A stretch of 64,000 nucleotides of DNA from positions 45,945,966-46,009,965 of the forward strand of contig OY970830.1 in the NCBI GenBank assembly GCA_963853835.1, read 5' to 3'. The notes under the pieces are model-generated. The model saw only the letters and a list, made by a program, of their open reading frames with translations, made no database searches and was not told the origin of the DNA. This DNA comes from Calendula officinalis. Taxonomy: Eukaryota; Streptophyta; Magnoliopsida; Asterales; Asteraceae. Positions 35,401 to 46,319 of the stretch are shown here, piece by piece (within the stretch, counting starts at the first letter, position 1; every line of letters starts with the position of its first letter). Made by a program: the position numbers and the translations under genes.

Positions 35401-36362
35401 ATGTTCGGGCCGAAGTGGTGTTCGGGCCGAAGTGGTGTTCGGGCCGAAGTTCGGTGTTCGGGCCGAGGATGATGTTCGGGCCGAGGTTGAAGTTCGGGCC
35501 GAAAATGAAGTTCGGGCCGGGAACAGTGAAGAGTTTGGGCCGAACTTGTTCTTGGCATTGACGAACGAACCAGCTATTTTGGTTACTCGTGGGCGTGAAA
35601 CGGACACCCGAGCTGAACGTTATGGATGTTTTAGTATAGCACCTTTTGTCATACAATCTTGGATATTGAAGAGTTCGGGCCGAAGAGGGATGTTCGGGCC
35701 GAAGTGGTGTTCGGGCCGAAGTGGGATGTTCGGGCCGAGGATGATGTTCGGGCCGAGGTTGAAGTTCGGGCCGAGGTCGGAGTTCGGGCCGAGGTTGAAG
35801 TTCAGGCCGAGGTTGAAGATCGGGCCGAAAATGAAGTTCGGGTCGGGAACAGTGAATAGTTCGGGCCGAACTTGTTCTTGGCAGTGACGAACGAACCAGC
35901 TATTTTGGTTACTCCTGGGCATGAAACGGATACCCGAGCTGAAAGTTATGAATGTTTTAGTATAGCACCTTTCGTCACACAATCTTGGAGATTGAAGAGT
36001 TCGGGCCGAAGAGGGATGTTCGGGCCGAAGTGGTGTTCGGGCCGAAGTGGGATGTTCGGGCCGAAGTGGTGTTCGGGCCGAAGTGGTGTTCGGGCCGAAG
36101 TTCGGTGTTCGGGCCGAGGATGATGTTCGGGCCGAGGTTGAAGTTCGGGCCGAGGTCGGAGTTCGGGCCGAGGTTGAAGTTCGGGCCGAGGTTGAAGTTC
36201 GGGCCGAAAATGAAGTTCGGGCCGGGAACAGTGAAGAGTTCGGGCCGAACTTGTTCTGGGCAGTGACGAACGACCAGCTATTTTGGTTACTCGTGGGCGT
36301 GAAACGGACACCCAAGCTGAAAGTTATGAATGTTTTAGTATAGCACCTTTTGTCACACAATC
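32478..36362 (+). repeat. 1,175 bp higher-order repeat with expanded units
   Basis: Landmarks lie near 32478, 32804, 33165, 33653, 33979, 34357, 34828, 35154, 35659 and 35985. The pattern is 326-361-488, 326-378-471, 326-505, 326-378, and the first two periods are exactly 1,175 bp by landmark. Units at 33165, 34357 and 35154 are expanded: after the GGTTGAAG monomer the tract restarts with the GAAGAGGGATG monomer (near 33350, 34543 and 35356), as in the 542 bp unit at 330. Markers are CTTGGAGATTGAAGAG near 32804, 33979, 35154 and 35985, AGTGAATAG, CACCCAAGCTG and GGCATTGACG. Confidence 0.9.
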
Positions 36363-38493
36363 TTGGATATTGAAGAGTTCGGGCCGAAGAGGGATGTTCG
36401 GGCCGAAGTGGTGTTCGGGCCGAAGTGGGATGTTCGGGCCGAAGTGGTGTTCAGGCCGAAGTGGTGTTCGAGCCGAAGTTCGGTGTTCGGGCCGAGGATG
36501 GAGTTCGGGCCGAGGTTGGAGTTCGGGCCGAGGTCGGAGTTCGGGCCGATGTTGAAGTTCGGGCCGAGGTTGAAGTTCGGGCCGAAAATAAAGTTCGGTC
36601 CGGGAACGGTGAAGAGTTCCGGCCGAACTTGTTCTTGGCAGTGACGAACGAACCAACTATTTTGGTTACTCGTGGGCGTGAAACGGACACCCGAGCTGAA
36701 AGTTATGAATGTTTTAGTATAGTACCTTTTGTCACACAATCTTGGATATTGAAGAGTTCGGGCCGAAGAGGGATGTTCGGGCCGAAGAGGTGTTCGGGCC
36801 GAAGTGGGATGTTCGTGCCGAAGTGGTGTTCGGGTCGAAGTGGTGTTCGGGCCGAAGTTCGGTGTTCGGGCCGAGGATGATGTTCGGGCCGAGGTTGAAG
36901 TTCGGGCCGAGGTCGGAGTTCGGGCCAAGGTTGTTGTTCGGGCCGAAAATGAAGTTCGGGCCGGGAACAGTGAAGAGTTTGGGCCGAACTTGTTCTTGGC
37001 AGTGACGAACGAACCAGCTATTTTGGTTACTCGTGGGCGTGAAACGGACACCCGAGCTGAAAGTTATGAATGTTTTAGTATAGCACCTTTTGTCACACAA
37101 TCTTGGATATTTAAGAGTTCGGGCCGAGGAGGGATGTTCGGGCCGAAGTGGTGTTCGGGACGAAGTGGGATGTTCGGGCCGAAGTGGTGTTCGGGCCGAA
37201 GTTCGGTGTTCGGGCCGAGGATGATGTTCTGGCCGAGGTTGAAGTTCGGGGCGAGGTCGGAGTTCGGGCCGATGTTGAAGTTCGGGCGGAGGTTGAAGTT
37301 CGGGCCGAAAATGAAGTTCGGTCCGGGAACAGTGAAGAGTTCGGGCCGAACTTGTTCTCTGCAGTGACGAACGAACCAGCTATTTTGGTTACTCGTGGGC
37401 GTGAAACGGACACCCGAGCTGAAAGTTATGAATGTTTTAGTATAGCACCTTTTGTCACACAATCTTGGATATTGAAGAATTCGGGCCGAAGAGGGATGTT
37501 CGGGCCGAAGTGGTGTTCGGGCCGAAGTGGGATGTTCGGGCCGAAGTGGTGTTCGGGCCGAAGTGGTGTTCGGGCCGAAGTTCGGTGTTCGGGCCGAAGT
37601 TCGGTGTTCGGGCCGAGGATGATGTTCGGGCCGAGGTTGAAGTTCGGGCCGAGGTCAGACTTCGTGTGCGTGAAACGGACACCCGAGCTGAAAGTTATGA
37701 ATGTTTTAGTATAGCACCTTTTGTCACACAATCTTGGATATTGAAGAGTTCGGGCCGAAGAGGGATGTTCGGGCCGAAGTGTTGTTCGGGACGAAGTGGG
37801 ATGTTCGGGCCGAAGTGGTGTTCGGGCCGAAGTTCGGTGTTCGGGCCGAGGATGATGTTCGGGCCGAGGTTGAAGTTCGGGCCGAGGTCGGAGTTCGGGC
37901 CGAGGTTGAAGTTCGGGCCGAGGTTGATGTTCGGGCCGAGGTTGAAGTTCGGGCTGAGGTCGGAGTTCGGGCCGAGGTTGTAGTTCGGGCCGAGGTTGAA
38001 GTTCGGGCCGAAAATGAAGTTCGGGCCGGGAACAGTGAAGAGTTCGGGCCGAACTTGTTCTTGGCAGTGACGAACGAACCAACTATTTTGGTTACTCGTG
38101 GGCATGAAACGGACACCCGAGCTGAACGTTATGGATGTTTTAGTATAGCACCTTTTGTCATACAATCTTGGATATTGAAGAGTTCGGGCCGAAGTGGGAT
38201 GTTCGGGCCGAAGTGGTGTTCGGGCCGAAGTTCGGTGTTCGGGCCGAGGATGGAGTTCGGGCCGAGGTTGGAGTTCGGGGCGAGGTCCGAGTTCGGGCCG
38301 ATGTTGAAGTTCGGGCCGAGGTTGTAGTTCGGGCGGAAAATGAAGATCGGTCCGGGAACAGTGAAGAGTTCGGGCCGAACTTGTTCTTGGCAGTGACGAA
38401 CGAACCAGCTATTTTGGTTACTCGTGGGCGTGAAACGGACACCCGAGCTGAACGTTATGGATGTTTTAGTATAGCACCTTTTGTCATACAATC
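36363..38493 (+). repeat. Mixed and rearranged units
   Basis: Landmarks lie near 36363, 36742, 37103, 37465, 37734 and 38168, with lengths of 379, 361, 362, 269, 434 and 326 bp. The 37465 unit is deletion-truncated (listed separately). The 434 bp unit has an extra block of GGTTGATG, GGTTGAAG and GGTCGGAG monomers near 37920-37975. Base changes are more scattered here than between 9 and 27 kb: GGGGCGAGG, GGGCGGAGG, CTCTGCAGTGACG and GGCATGAAACGG all appear. No gene or unique sequence is present. Confidence 0.9.
37465..37733 (+). repeat. Deletion-truncated unit, junction near 37660
   Basis: The tract runs to GAGGTCAGACTTCG at 37651-37664 and then continues as TGTGCGTGAAACGG. The last monomers and the first part of the core (GGGAACAGTG to GGTTACTCG) are missing. 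The joint shares TTCG/CTCG. A similar joint, GAGGTCAGACTTCGTGGG, occurs near 39710-39724. An undeleted form, GAGGTCAGACTTCGGGCCG, is at about 39343 and 41310, so the truncated units probably derive from that monomer variant. Confidence 0.85.
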
Positions 38494-41400
38494 TTGGATA
38501 TTGAAGAGTTCGGGCCGAAGTGGGATATTCGGGCCGAAGTGGTGTTCGGGCTGAAGTTCGGTGTTCGGGCCGAGGATGATGTTCGGGCCGAGGTTGAAGT
38601 TCGGGCCGAGGTCAGAGTTCGGGCCGAGGTTGAATTTCGGGCCGAGGTTGAAGTTCGGGCCGGGAACAGTGAAGAGTTCGGGCCGAACTTGTTCTTGGCA
38701 GTGACGAACGAACCAGCTATTTTGGTTACTCGTGGGCGTGAAACGGACACCCGAGCTGAAAGTTATGAATGTTTTAGTATATCACCTTTTGTCACACAAT
38801 CATGGATATTGAAGAGTTCGGGCCGAAGGCCGAAGTGGGATGTTCGGGCCGAAGTGGTGTTCAGGCCGAAGTGGTGTTCGAGCCGAAGTTCGGTTTCGGG
38901 CCGAGGATGGAGTTTGGGCCGAGGTTGGAGTTCGGGGCGAGGTCGGAGTTCGGGCCGATGTTGAAGTTCGGGCCGAGGTTGAAGTTCGGGCCGAAAATGA
39001 AGTTCGGTCCGGGAACAGTGAAGAGTTCGGGCCGAACTTGTTCTTGGCAGTGACGAACGAACCAGCTATTTTGGTTACTCGTGGGCGTGAAACGGACACC
39101 CGAGCTGAAAGTTATGAATGTTTTAGTATAGCACCTGTTGTCACACAATCTTGGATATTGAAGAGTTCGGGCCGAAGAGGGATGTTCGGGCCGAAGTGGT
39201 GTTCGGGCCGAAGTGGGATGTTCGGGTCGAAGTGGTGTTCGGGCCAAAGTGGTGTTCGGGCCGAAGTTCGGTGTTCGGGCCGAAGTGCGGTGTCGGGCCG
39301 AGGATGATGTTCGGGCCGAGGTTGAAGTTCGGGCCGAGGTCAGACTTCGGGCCGAGGTTGTAGTTCGGGCCGAGGTTGAAGTTCGGGCCGAAAATGAGGT
39401 TCGGGCCGGGAACAGTGAAAAGTGTGGGCCGAACTTGTTCTTGGCAGTGACGAACGAACCAGCTATTTTGGTTACTCGTGGGCGTGAAACGGACACCCGA
39501 GCTGAAAGTTATAAATGTTTTAGTATAGCACCTTTTGTCGGGCCGAAGAGGGATGTTCGGGCCGAAGTGGTGTTCGGGCCGAAGTGGGATGTTCGGGCCG
39601 AAGTGGTGTTCGGGCCGAAGTGGTGTTCGGGCCGAAGTTCGGTGTTCGGGCCGAAGTTCGGTGTTCGGGCCGAGGATGATGTTCGGGCCGAGGTTGAAGT
39701 TCGGGCCGAGGTCAGACTTCGTGGGCGTGAAACGGACACCCGAGCTGAAAGTTATGAATGTTTTAGTATAGCACCTTTTGTCACACAATCTTGGATATTG
39801 AAGAGTTCGGGCCGAAGAAGGATGTTCGGGCCGAAGTGTTGTTCGGGACGAAGTGGGATGTTCGGGCCGAAGTTCGGTGTTCGGGCCGAGGATGATGTTC
39901 GGGCCAGGGTTGAAGTTCGGGCCGAGGTCGGAGTTCGGGCCGAGGTTGAAGTTCGGGCCGAGGTTGAAGTTCGGGCCGAAAATGAAGTTCGGGCCGGGAA
40001 CAGTGAAGAGTTCGGGCCGAACTTGTTCTTGGCAGTGACGAATGAACCAGCTATTTTGGTTACTCGTGGGCGTGAAACGGACACCCGAGCTGAACGTTAT
40101 GGATGTTTTAGTATAGCACCTTTTGTCATACAATCTTGGATATTGTAGAGTTCGGGCCGAAGTGGGATGTTCGGGCCGAAATGGTGTTCGGGCCGAAGTT
40201 CGGTGTTCGGGCCGAGGATGGAGTTCGGGGCGAGGTCTGAGTGCGGGCCGATTTTGAAGTTCGGGCCGAGGTTGAAGTTCGGGCCAAAAATGACGATCGG
40301 TCCGGGAACAGTGAAGAGTTCGGGCCGAACTTGTTCTTGGCAGTGACGAACGAACCAGCTATTTTGGTTACTCGTGGGCGTGAAACGGACACCCGAGCTG
40401 AACGTTATGGATGTTTTAGTATAGCACCTTTTGTCATACAATCTTGGATATTGAAGAGTTCGGGCCGAAGTGGGATATTCGGGCCGAAGTGGTGTTCGGG
40501 CCGAAGTTCGGTGTTCGGGCCGAGGATGATGTTCGGGCCGAGGTTGAAGTTCGGGCCGAGGTCGGAGTTCGGGCCGAGGTTGAATTTCGGGCCGAGGTTG
40601 AAGTTCGGGCCGAAAATGAAGTTCGGGCCGGGAACAGTGAAGAGTTCGGGCCGAACTTGTTCTTGGCAGTGACGAACGAACCAGCTATTTTGGTTACTCG
40701 TGGGCGTGAAACGGACACCCGAGCTGAAAGTTATGAATGTTTTAGTATATCACCTTTTGTCACACAATCATGGATATTGAAGAGTTCGGGCCGAAGGCCG
40801 AAGTGGGATGTTCGGGCCGAAGTGGTGTTCAGGCCGAAGTGGTGTTCGAGCCGAAGTTCGGTGTTCGGGCCGAGGATGGAGTTTGGGCCGAGGTTGGAGT
40901 TCGGGGCGAGGTCGGAGTTCGGGCCGATGTTGAAGTTCGGGCCGAGGTTGAAGTTCGGGCCGAAAATGAAGTTCGGTCCGGGAACAGTGAAGAGTTCGGG
41001 CCGAACTTGTTCTTGGCAGTGACGAACGAACCAGCTATTTTGGTTACTCGTGGGCGTGAAACGGACACCCGAGCTGAAAGTTATGAATGTTTTAGTATAG
41101 CACCTTTTGTCACACAATCTTGGATATTAAAGAGTTCGGGCCGAAGAGGGATGTTCGGGCCGAAGTGGTGTTCGGGCCGAAGTGGGATGTTCGGCCCGAA
41201 GTGGTGTTCGGGCCAAAGTGGTGTTCGGGCCGAAGTTCGGTGTTCGGGCCGAAGTGCGGTGTCGGGCCGAGGATGATGTTCGGGCCGAGGTTGAAGTTCG
41301 GGCCGAGGTCAGACTTCGGGCCGAGGTTGTAGTTCGGGCCGAGGTTGAAGTTCGTGCCGAAAATGAAGTTCGGGCCAGGAACAGTGAAAAGTTTGGGCCG

Positions 41401-42878
41401 AACTTGTTCTTGGCAGTGACGAACGAACCAGCTATTTTGGTTACTCGTGGGCGTGTAACGGACACCCGAGCTGAAAGTTATGAATGTTTTAGTATAGCAC
41501 CTTTTGTCACACAATCATGAATATTGAATAGTTCGGGCCGAAGAGGGATGTTCGGGCCGAAGTGGAGTTCGGGCCGAAGTAGGATGTTCGGGCCGAAGTG
41601 GTGTTCAGGCCGAAGTGGTGTTCGAGCCGAAGTTCGGTGTTCGGGCCGAGGATGGAGTTCGGGGCGAGGTCCGAGTTCGGGCCGATGTTGAAGTTCGGGC
41701 CGAGGTTGAAGTTCGGGGCAAAAATGAAGTTCGGTCCGGGAACAGTGAAGAGTTCGGGCCGAACTTTTTCTTGGCAGTGACGAACGAACCAGCTATTTTG
41801 GTTACTCGTGGGCGTGAAACGGACACCCGAGCTGAAAGTTATGAATGTTTTAGTATAGCACCTTTTGTCACACAATCTTGGATATTGAAGAGTTCGGGCC
41901 GAAGTGTTGTTCGGGACGAAGTGGGATGTTCGGGCCGAAGTGGTGTTCGTGCCGAAGTTCGGTGTTCGGGCCGAGGATGATGTTCGGGCCGAGGTTGAAG
42001 TTCGGGCCGAGGTCGGAGTTCGGGCCGAGGTTGAAGTTCGGGCCGAGGTTGAAGTTCGGGCCGAAAATGAAGTTCGGGCCGGGAACAGTGAAGAGTTCGG
42101 GCCGAACTTGTTCTTGGCAGTGACGAACGAACCAGCTATTTTGGTTACTCGTGGGCGTGAAACGGACACCCGAGCTGAACGTTATGGATGTTTTAGTATA
42201 GCACCTTTTGTCATACAATCTTGGATATTGAAGAGTTCGGGCCGAAGTGGGATATTCGGGCCGAAGTGGTGTTCGGGCCGAAGTTCGGTGTTCGGGCCGA
42301 GGATGATGTTCGGGCCGAGGTTGAAGTTCGGGCGGTGGTCGGAGTTCGGGCCGAGGTTGAATTTCGGGCCGAGGTTGAAGTTCGGGCCGAAAATGAAGTT
42401 CGGGCCGGGAACAGTGAAGAGTTCGGGCCGAACTTGTTCTTGGCAGTGACGAACGAACCAGCTATTTTGGTTACTCGTGGGCGTGAAACGGACACCCGAG
42501 CTGAAAGTTATGAATGTTTTAGTATATCACCTTTTGTCACACAATCATGGATATTGAAGAGTTCGGGCCGAAGGCCGAAGTGGGATGTTCGGGCCGAAGT
42601 GGTGTTCAGGCCGAAGTGGTGTTCGAGCCGAAGTTCGGTGTTCGGGCCGAGGATGGAGTTCGGGGCGAGGTCTGAGTTCGGGCCGATGTTGAAGTTCGGG
42701 CCGAGGTTGAAGTTCGGGCCGAAAATGAAGTTCGGTCCGGGAACAGTGAAGAGTTCGGGCCGAACTTGTTCTTGGCAGTGACGAACGAACCAGCTATTTT
42801 GGTTACTCGTGGGCGTGAAACGGTCAACCGAGCTGAAAGTTATGAATGTTTTAGTATAGCACCTTTTGTCACACAATC
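38494..42878 (+). repeat. Irregular 1.8-2.0 kb higher-order repeat
   Basis: Landmarks lie near 38494, 38802, 39151, 39791, 40136, 40444, 40770, 41120, 41517, 41878, 42221 and 42547. Related units recur at offsets of about 1,950-1,969 bp (38494 to 40444, 38802 to 40770, 39151 to 41120) and then 1,777 bp (40444 to 42221, 40770 to 42547). Markers are GTGGGATATTCGGGCC, GGTTGAATTTCGGGCC, TATATCACCTTTTG, the landmark variant ATCATGGATATTG, and GGGCCGAAGGCCGAAGTGGG in place of the GAAGAGGGATG monomer. Several deletions and one-base changes make this the most scrambled part of the array. Confidence 0.88.
39530..39790 (+). repeat. Unit with two deletion joints
   Basis: At the left joint (39536-39542) the core ends in CACCTTTTGTC and passes straight to GGGCCGAAGAGGG. 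The ACACAATCTTGGATATTG landmark and the first bases of the tract are missing. At the right joint (39710-39724) the tract ends GAGGTCAGACTTCG and joins TGGGCGTGAAACGG, which removes the tract end and the first half of the core. The remaining tract holds a duplicated GAAGTTCGGTG monomer. This shows that even the landmark, otherwise almost always kept, can be lost. Confidence 0.85.
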
Positions 42879-45800
42879 TTGGATATTGAAGAGTTCGGGC
42901 CGATGAGGGATGTTCGGGCCGAAGTGGTGTTCGGGACGAAGTGGGATGTTCGGGCCGAAGTGGTGTTCGGGCCGAAGTTCGGTGTTCGGGCCGAGGATGA
43001 TGTTCGGGCTGAGGTTGAAGTTCGGGCCGAGGTCGGAGTTCGGGCGGAGGTTGAAGTTCGGGCCGAGGTTGAAGTTCGGGCTGAAAATGAAGTTCGGGAC
43101 GGGAACAGTGAAGAGTTCGGGCCGAACTTGTTCTTGGCAGTGACGAACGAACCAGCTATTTTGGTTACTCGTGGGCGTGAAACGGACACCCGAGTTGAAA
43201 GTTATGAATGTTTTAGTATAGCACCTTTTGTCACACAATCATGGATATTGAAGAGTTCGGGCCGAAGAGGGATGTTCGGGCCGAAGTGGTGTTCGGGCCG
43301 AAGCGGGTTGTTCGGGCCGAAGTGGTGTTCGGACCGAAGTTCAGTGTTCGGGCCGAGGATGATGTTCGGGCCGAGGTTGAAGTTCGGGCCGAGGTCGGAG
43401 TTCGGGCCGAGGTTGAAGTTCGGGCCGAGGTTGAAGTTCGGGTCGAAAATGAAGTTCGGGCCGGGAACAGTGAAGAGTTCGGGCCGAACTTGTTCTTGGC
43501 AGTGACAAACGAACCAACTATTTTGGTTACTCGTGGGCGTGAAACGGACACCCGAGCTGAAAGTTATGAATGTTTTAGTATATCACCTTTTGTCACACAA
43601 TCATGGATATTGAAGAGTTCGGGCCGAAGGCCGAAGTGGGATGTTCGGGCTGAAGTGGTGTTCAGGCCGAAGTGGTGTTCGAGCCGAAGTTCGGTGTTCG
43701 GGCCGAGGATGGAGTTCGGGCCGAGGTTGGAGTTCGGGGCGAGGTCGGAGTTCGGGCCGATGTTGAAGTTCGGGCCGAGATTGAAGTTTGGGCCGAAAAT
43801 GAAGTTCGGTCCGGGAACAGTAAAGAGTTCGGGCCGAACTTGTTCTTGGCAGTGACGAACGAACCAGCTATTTGGTTACTCGTGGGCGTGAAACGGACAC
43901 CCGAGCTGAAAGTTATGAATGTTTTAGTATAGCACCTTTTGTCACACAATCTTGGATATTGAAGAGTTCGGGCCGATGAGGGATGTTCGGGCCGAAGTGG
44001 TGTTCGGGACGAAGTGTGATGTTCGGGCGAAGTGGTGTTTGAGCCGAAGTTCGGTGTTCGGGCCGAGGATGGAGTTCGGGCCGAGGTTGGAGTTCGGGGC
44101 GAGGTCCGAGTTCGGGCCGATGTTGAAGTTCGGGCCGAGGTTGAAGTTCGGGCCGAAAATGAAGTTCGGTCCGGGAACAGTGAAGGGTTCGGGCCGAACT
44201 TGTTCTTGGCAGTGACGAACGAACCAGCTATTTTGGTTACTCGTGGGCGTGAAACGGACACCCGAGCTGAAAGTTATGAATGTTTTAGTATATCACCTTT
44301 TGTCACACAATCTTGGATATTGAAGAGTTCAGGCCGATGAGGGATGTTCGGGCCGAAGTGGTGTTCGGGACGAAGTGGGATGTTCGGGCCGAAGTGGTGT
44401 TCGGGCCGAAGTTCGGTGTTCGGGCCGAGGATGATGTTCGGGCCGAGGTTGAAGTTCGGGCCGAGGTCGGAGTTCGGGCCGAGGTTGAAGTTCGGGCCGA
44501 GGTTGAAGTTCGGGCTGAAAATGAAGTTCGGGACGGGAACAGTGAAGAGTTCGGGCCGAACATGTTCTTGGCAGTGACGAACGAACCAGCTATTTTGGTT
44601 ACTCGTGGGCGTGAAACGGACACCCGAGTTGAAAGTTATGAATGTTTTAGTATAGCACCTTTTGTCACACAATCATGGATATTGAAGAGTTCAGGCCGAA
44701 GAGGGATGTTCGGGCCGAAGTGGTGTTCGGGCCGAAGCGGGTTGTTCGGGCCGAAGTGGTGTTCGGGCCGAAGTGGTGTTCGGGCCGAAGTTCAGTGTTC
44801 GGGCCGAGGTTGAAGTTCGGGCCGAGGTCAGAGTTCGGGCCGAGGTTGAAGTTCAGGCCGAGGTTGAAGTTCGGGCCGAAAATGAAGTTCGGGCCGGGAA
44901 CAGTGAAGAGTTCGGGCCGAACTTGTTCTTGGCAGTGACGAACGAACCAGCTATTTTGGTTACTCGTGGGAGTGAAACGGACACCCGAGCTGAAAGTTAT
45001 GAATGTTTTAATATAGCACCTTTTGTCACACAATCATGGATATTGAAGAGTTCGGGCCGAAGAGGGATGTTCGGGCCGAAGTGGTGTTCGGGCCGAAGCG
45101 GGATGTTCGGGCCGAAGTGGTGTTCGGGCCGAAGTGGTGTTCGGGCCGAAGTTCGGTGTTCGGGCCGAGGATGATGTTCGGGCCGAGGTTGAAGTTCGGG
45201 CCGACGTCAGAGTTCGGGCCGAGGTTGAAGTTCAGGCCGAGGTTGAAGTTCGGGCCGAAAATGAAGTTCGGGCCGGGAACAGTGAAGAGTTCGGGCCGAA
45301 TTTGTTCTTGGCAGTGACGAACGAACCAGCTATTTTGGTTACTCGTGGGCGTGAAACGGACACCCGAGCTAAAAGTTATGGATGTTTTAGTATAGCACCT
45401 TTTGTCACACAATCTTGGATATTGAAGAGTTCGGGCCGAAGAGGGATGTTCGGGCCGAAGTGGTGTTCGGGCCGAAGTGGGATGTTCGGGCCGAAGTGGT
45501 GTTCGGGCCGAAGTTCGGTGTTCGGGCCGAGCATGATGTTCGGGCCGAGGTTGAAGTTCGGGCCGAGGTCGGAGTTCGGGCCGAGGTTGAAGTTCGGGCC
45601 GAGGTTGAAGTTCGGGCCGAAAATGAAGTTCGGGCCGGGAACAACAAAGAGTTCGGGTCGAACTTGTTCTTGGAAGTGACGAACGAACCAGCTATTTTGG
45701 TTACTCGTGGGCGTGAAACAGACACCCGAGCTGAAAGTTATGAATGTTTTAGTATACCACCTTTTGTCACACAATCTTGGATATTGAAGAGTTCGGGCCG

Positions 45801-45950
45801 AAGAGGGATGTTCGGGCCGAAGTGGTGTTCGGGCCGAAGTGGGATATTCGGGCCGAAGTGGTGTTCGGGCCGAAGTTCGGTGTTCAGGCCGAGGATGATG
45901 TTCGGGCGGAGGTTGAAGTTCAGGCCGTGGTCGGAATTCGGGCCGGGGTT
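42879..45950 (+). repeat. Simple run of 344-379 bp units
   Basis: Landmarks lie near 42879, 43241, 43603, 43952, 44313, 44675, 45036, 45415 and 45777. Most units are 361-362 bp. Units at 42879 and 44313 are close relatives 1,434 bp apart (GGGCCGATGAGGGATG, GGGCTGAAAATG, CGGGACGGGAAC), and units at 43241 and 44675 share GAAGCGGGTTGTTC. Landmarks near 43241, 43603, 44675 and 45036 are the ATCATGGATATTG variant. One T is missing in the CTATTTGG of the core near 43871. No gene is present. Confidence 0.9.
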
Positions 45951-46120
45951 GAAGTTCGGGCCGAAAATTAAGTTCGGGCCGGGAACAGTGCAGGGTTAGG
46001 GCCGAACTTGTTCTTGGGAGTGACGAACGAACCAGCTATTTTGGTTACTCGTGGGCGTGAAACGGACACCCGAGCTGAAAGTTATGAATGTTTTAGTATA
46101 GCACCTTTTGTCACACAATC

Positions 46121-46319
46121 TTGGATATTGAAGAGTTCGGGCCGAGGTTGAAGTTCGGGCCGAAAATGAAGTTCGGGCTGGGAACAGTGAAGAGTTGGTG
46201 CCGAACTTGTTCTTGGCAGTGACGACCGAACCAGCTATTTTGGTTACTCGTGGGCGTGAAACGAACACCCGAGCTGAAAGTTATGAATGTTTTAGTATAG
46301 CACCTTTTGTCACACAATC
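46121..46319 (+). repeat. Contracted unit of about 200 bp
   Basis: After the landmark the tract has only a GGTTGAAG monomer, an AAAATGAAG monomer and the GGGAACAGTGAAGAG monomer, and then the complete core follows. About ten monomers are missing, so this is the shortest unit with an intact core. A second copy lies at 49246-49444 as part of the 3,125 bp duplication. It shows that the core can be propagated with almost no monomer tract. Confidence 0.9.

Noticed and set aside
46006..46016. AGGGTTAGGG near 45990-46000 as a telomere-like seed
   Set aside because: It is a single mutated monomer, CAGTGCAGGGTTAGGGCCG, repeated once by the 3,125 bp duplication and not a tandem telomere motif.
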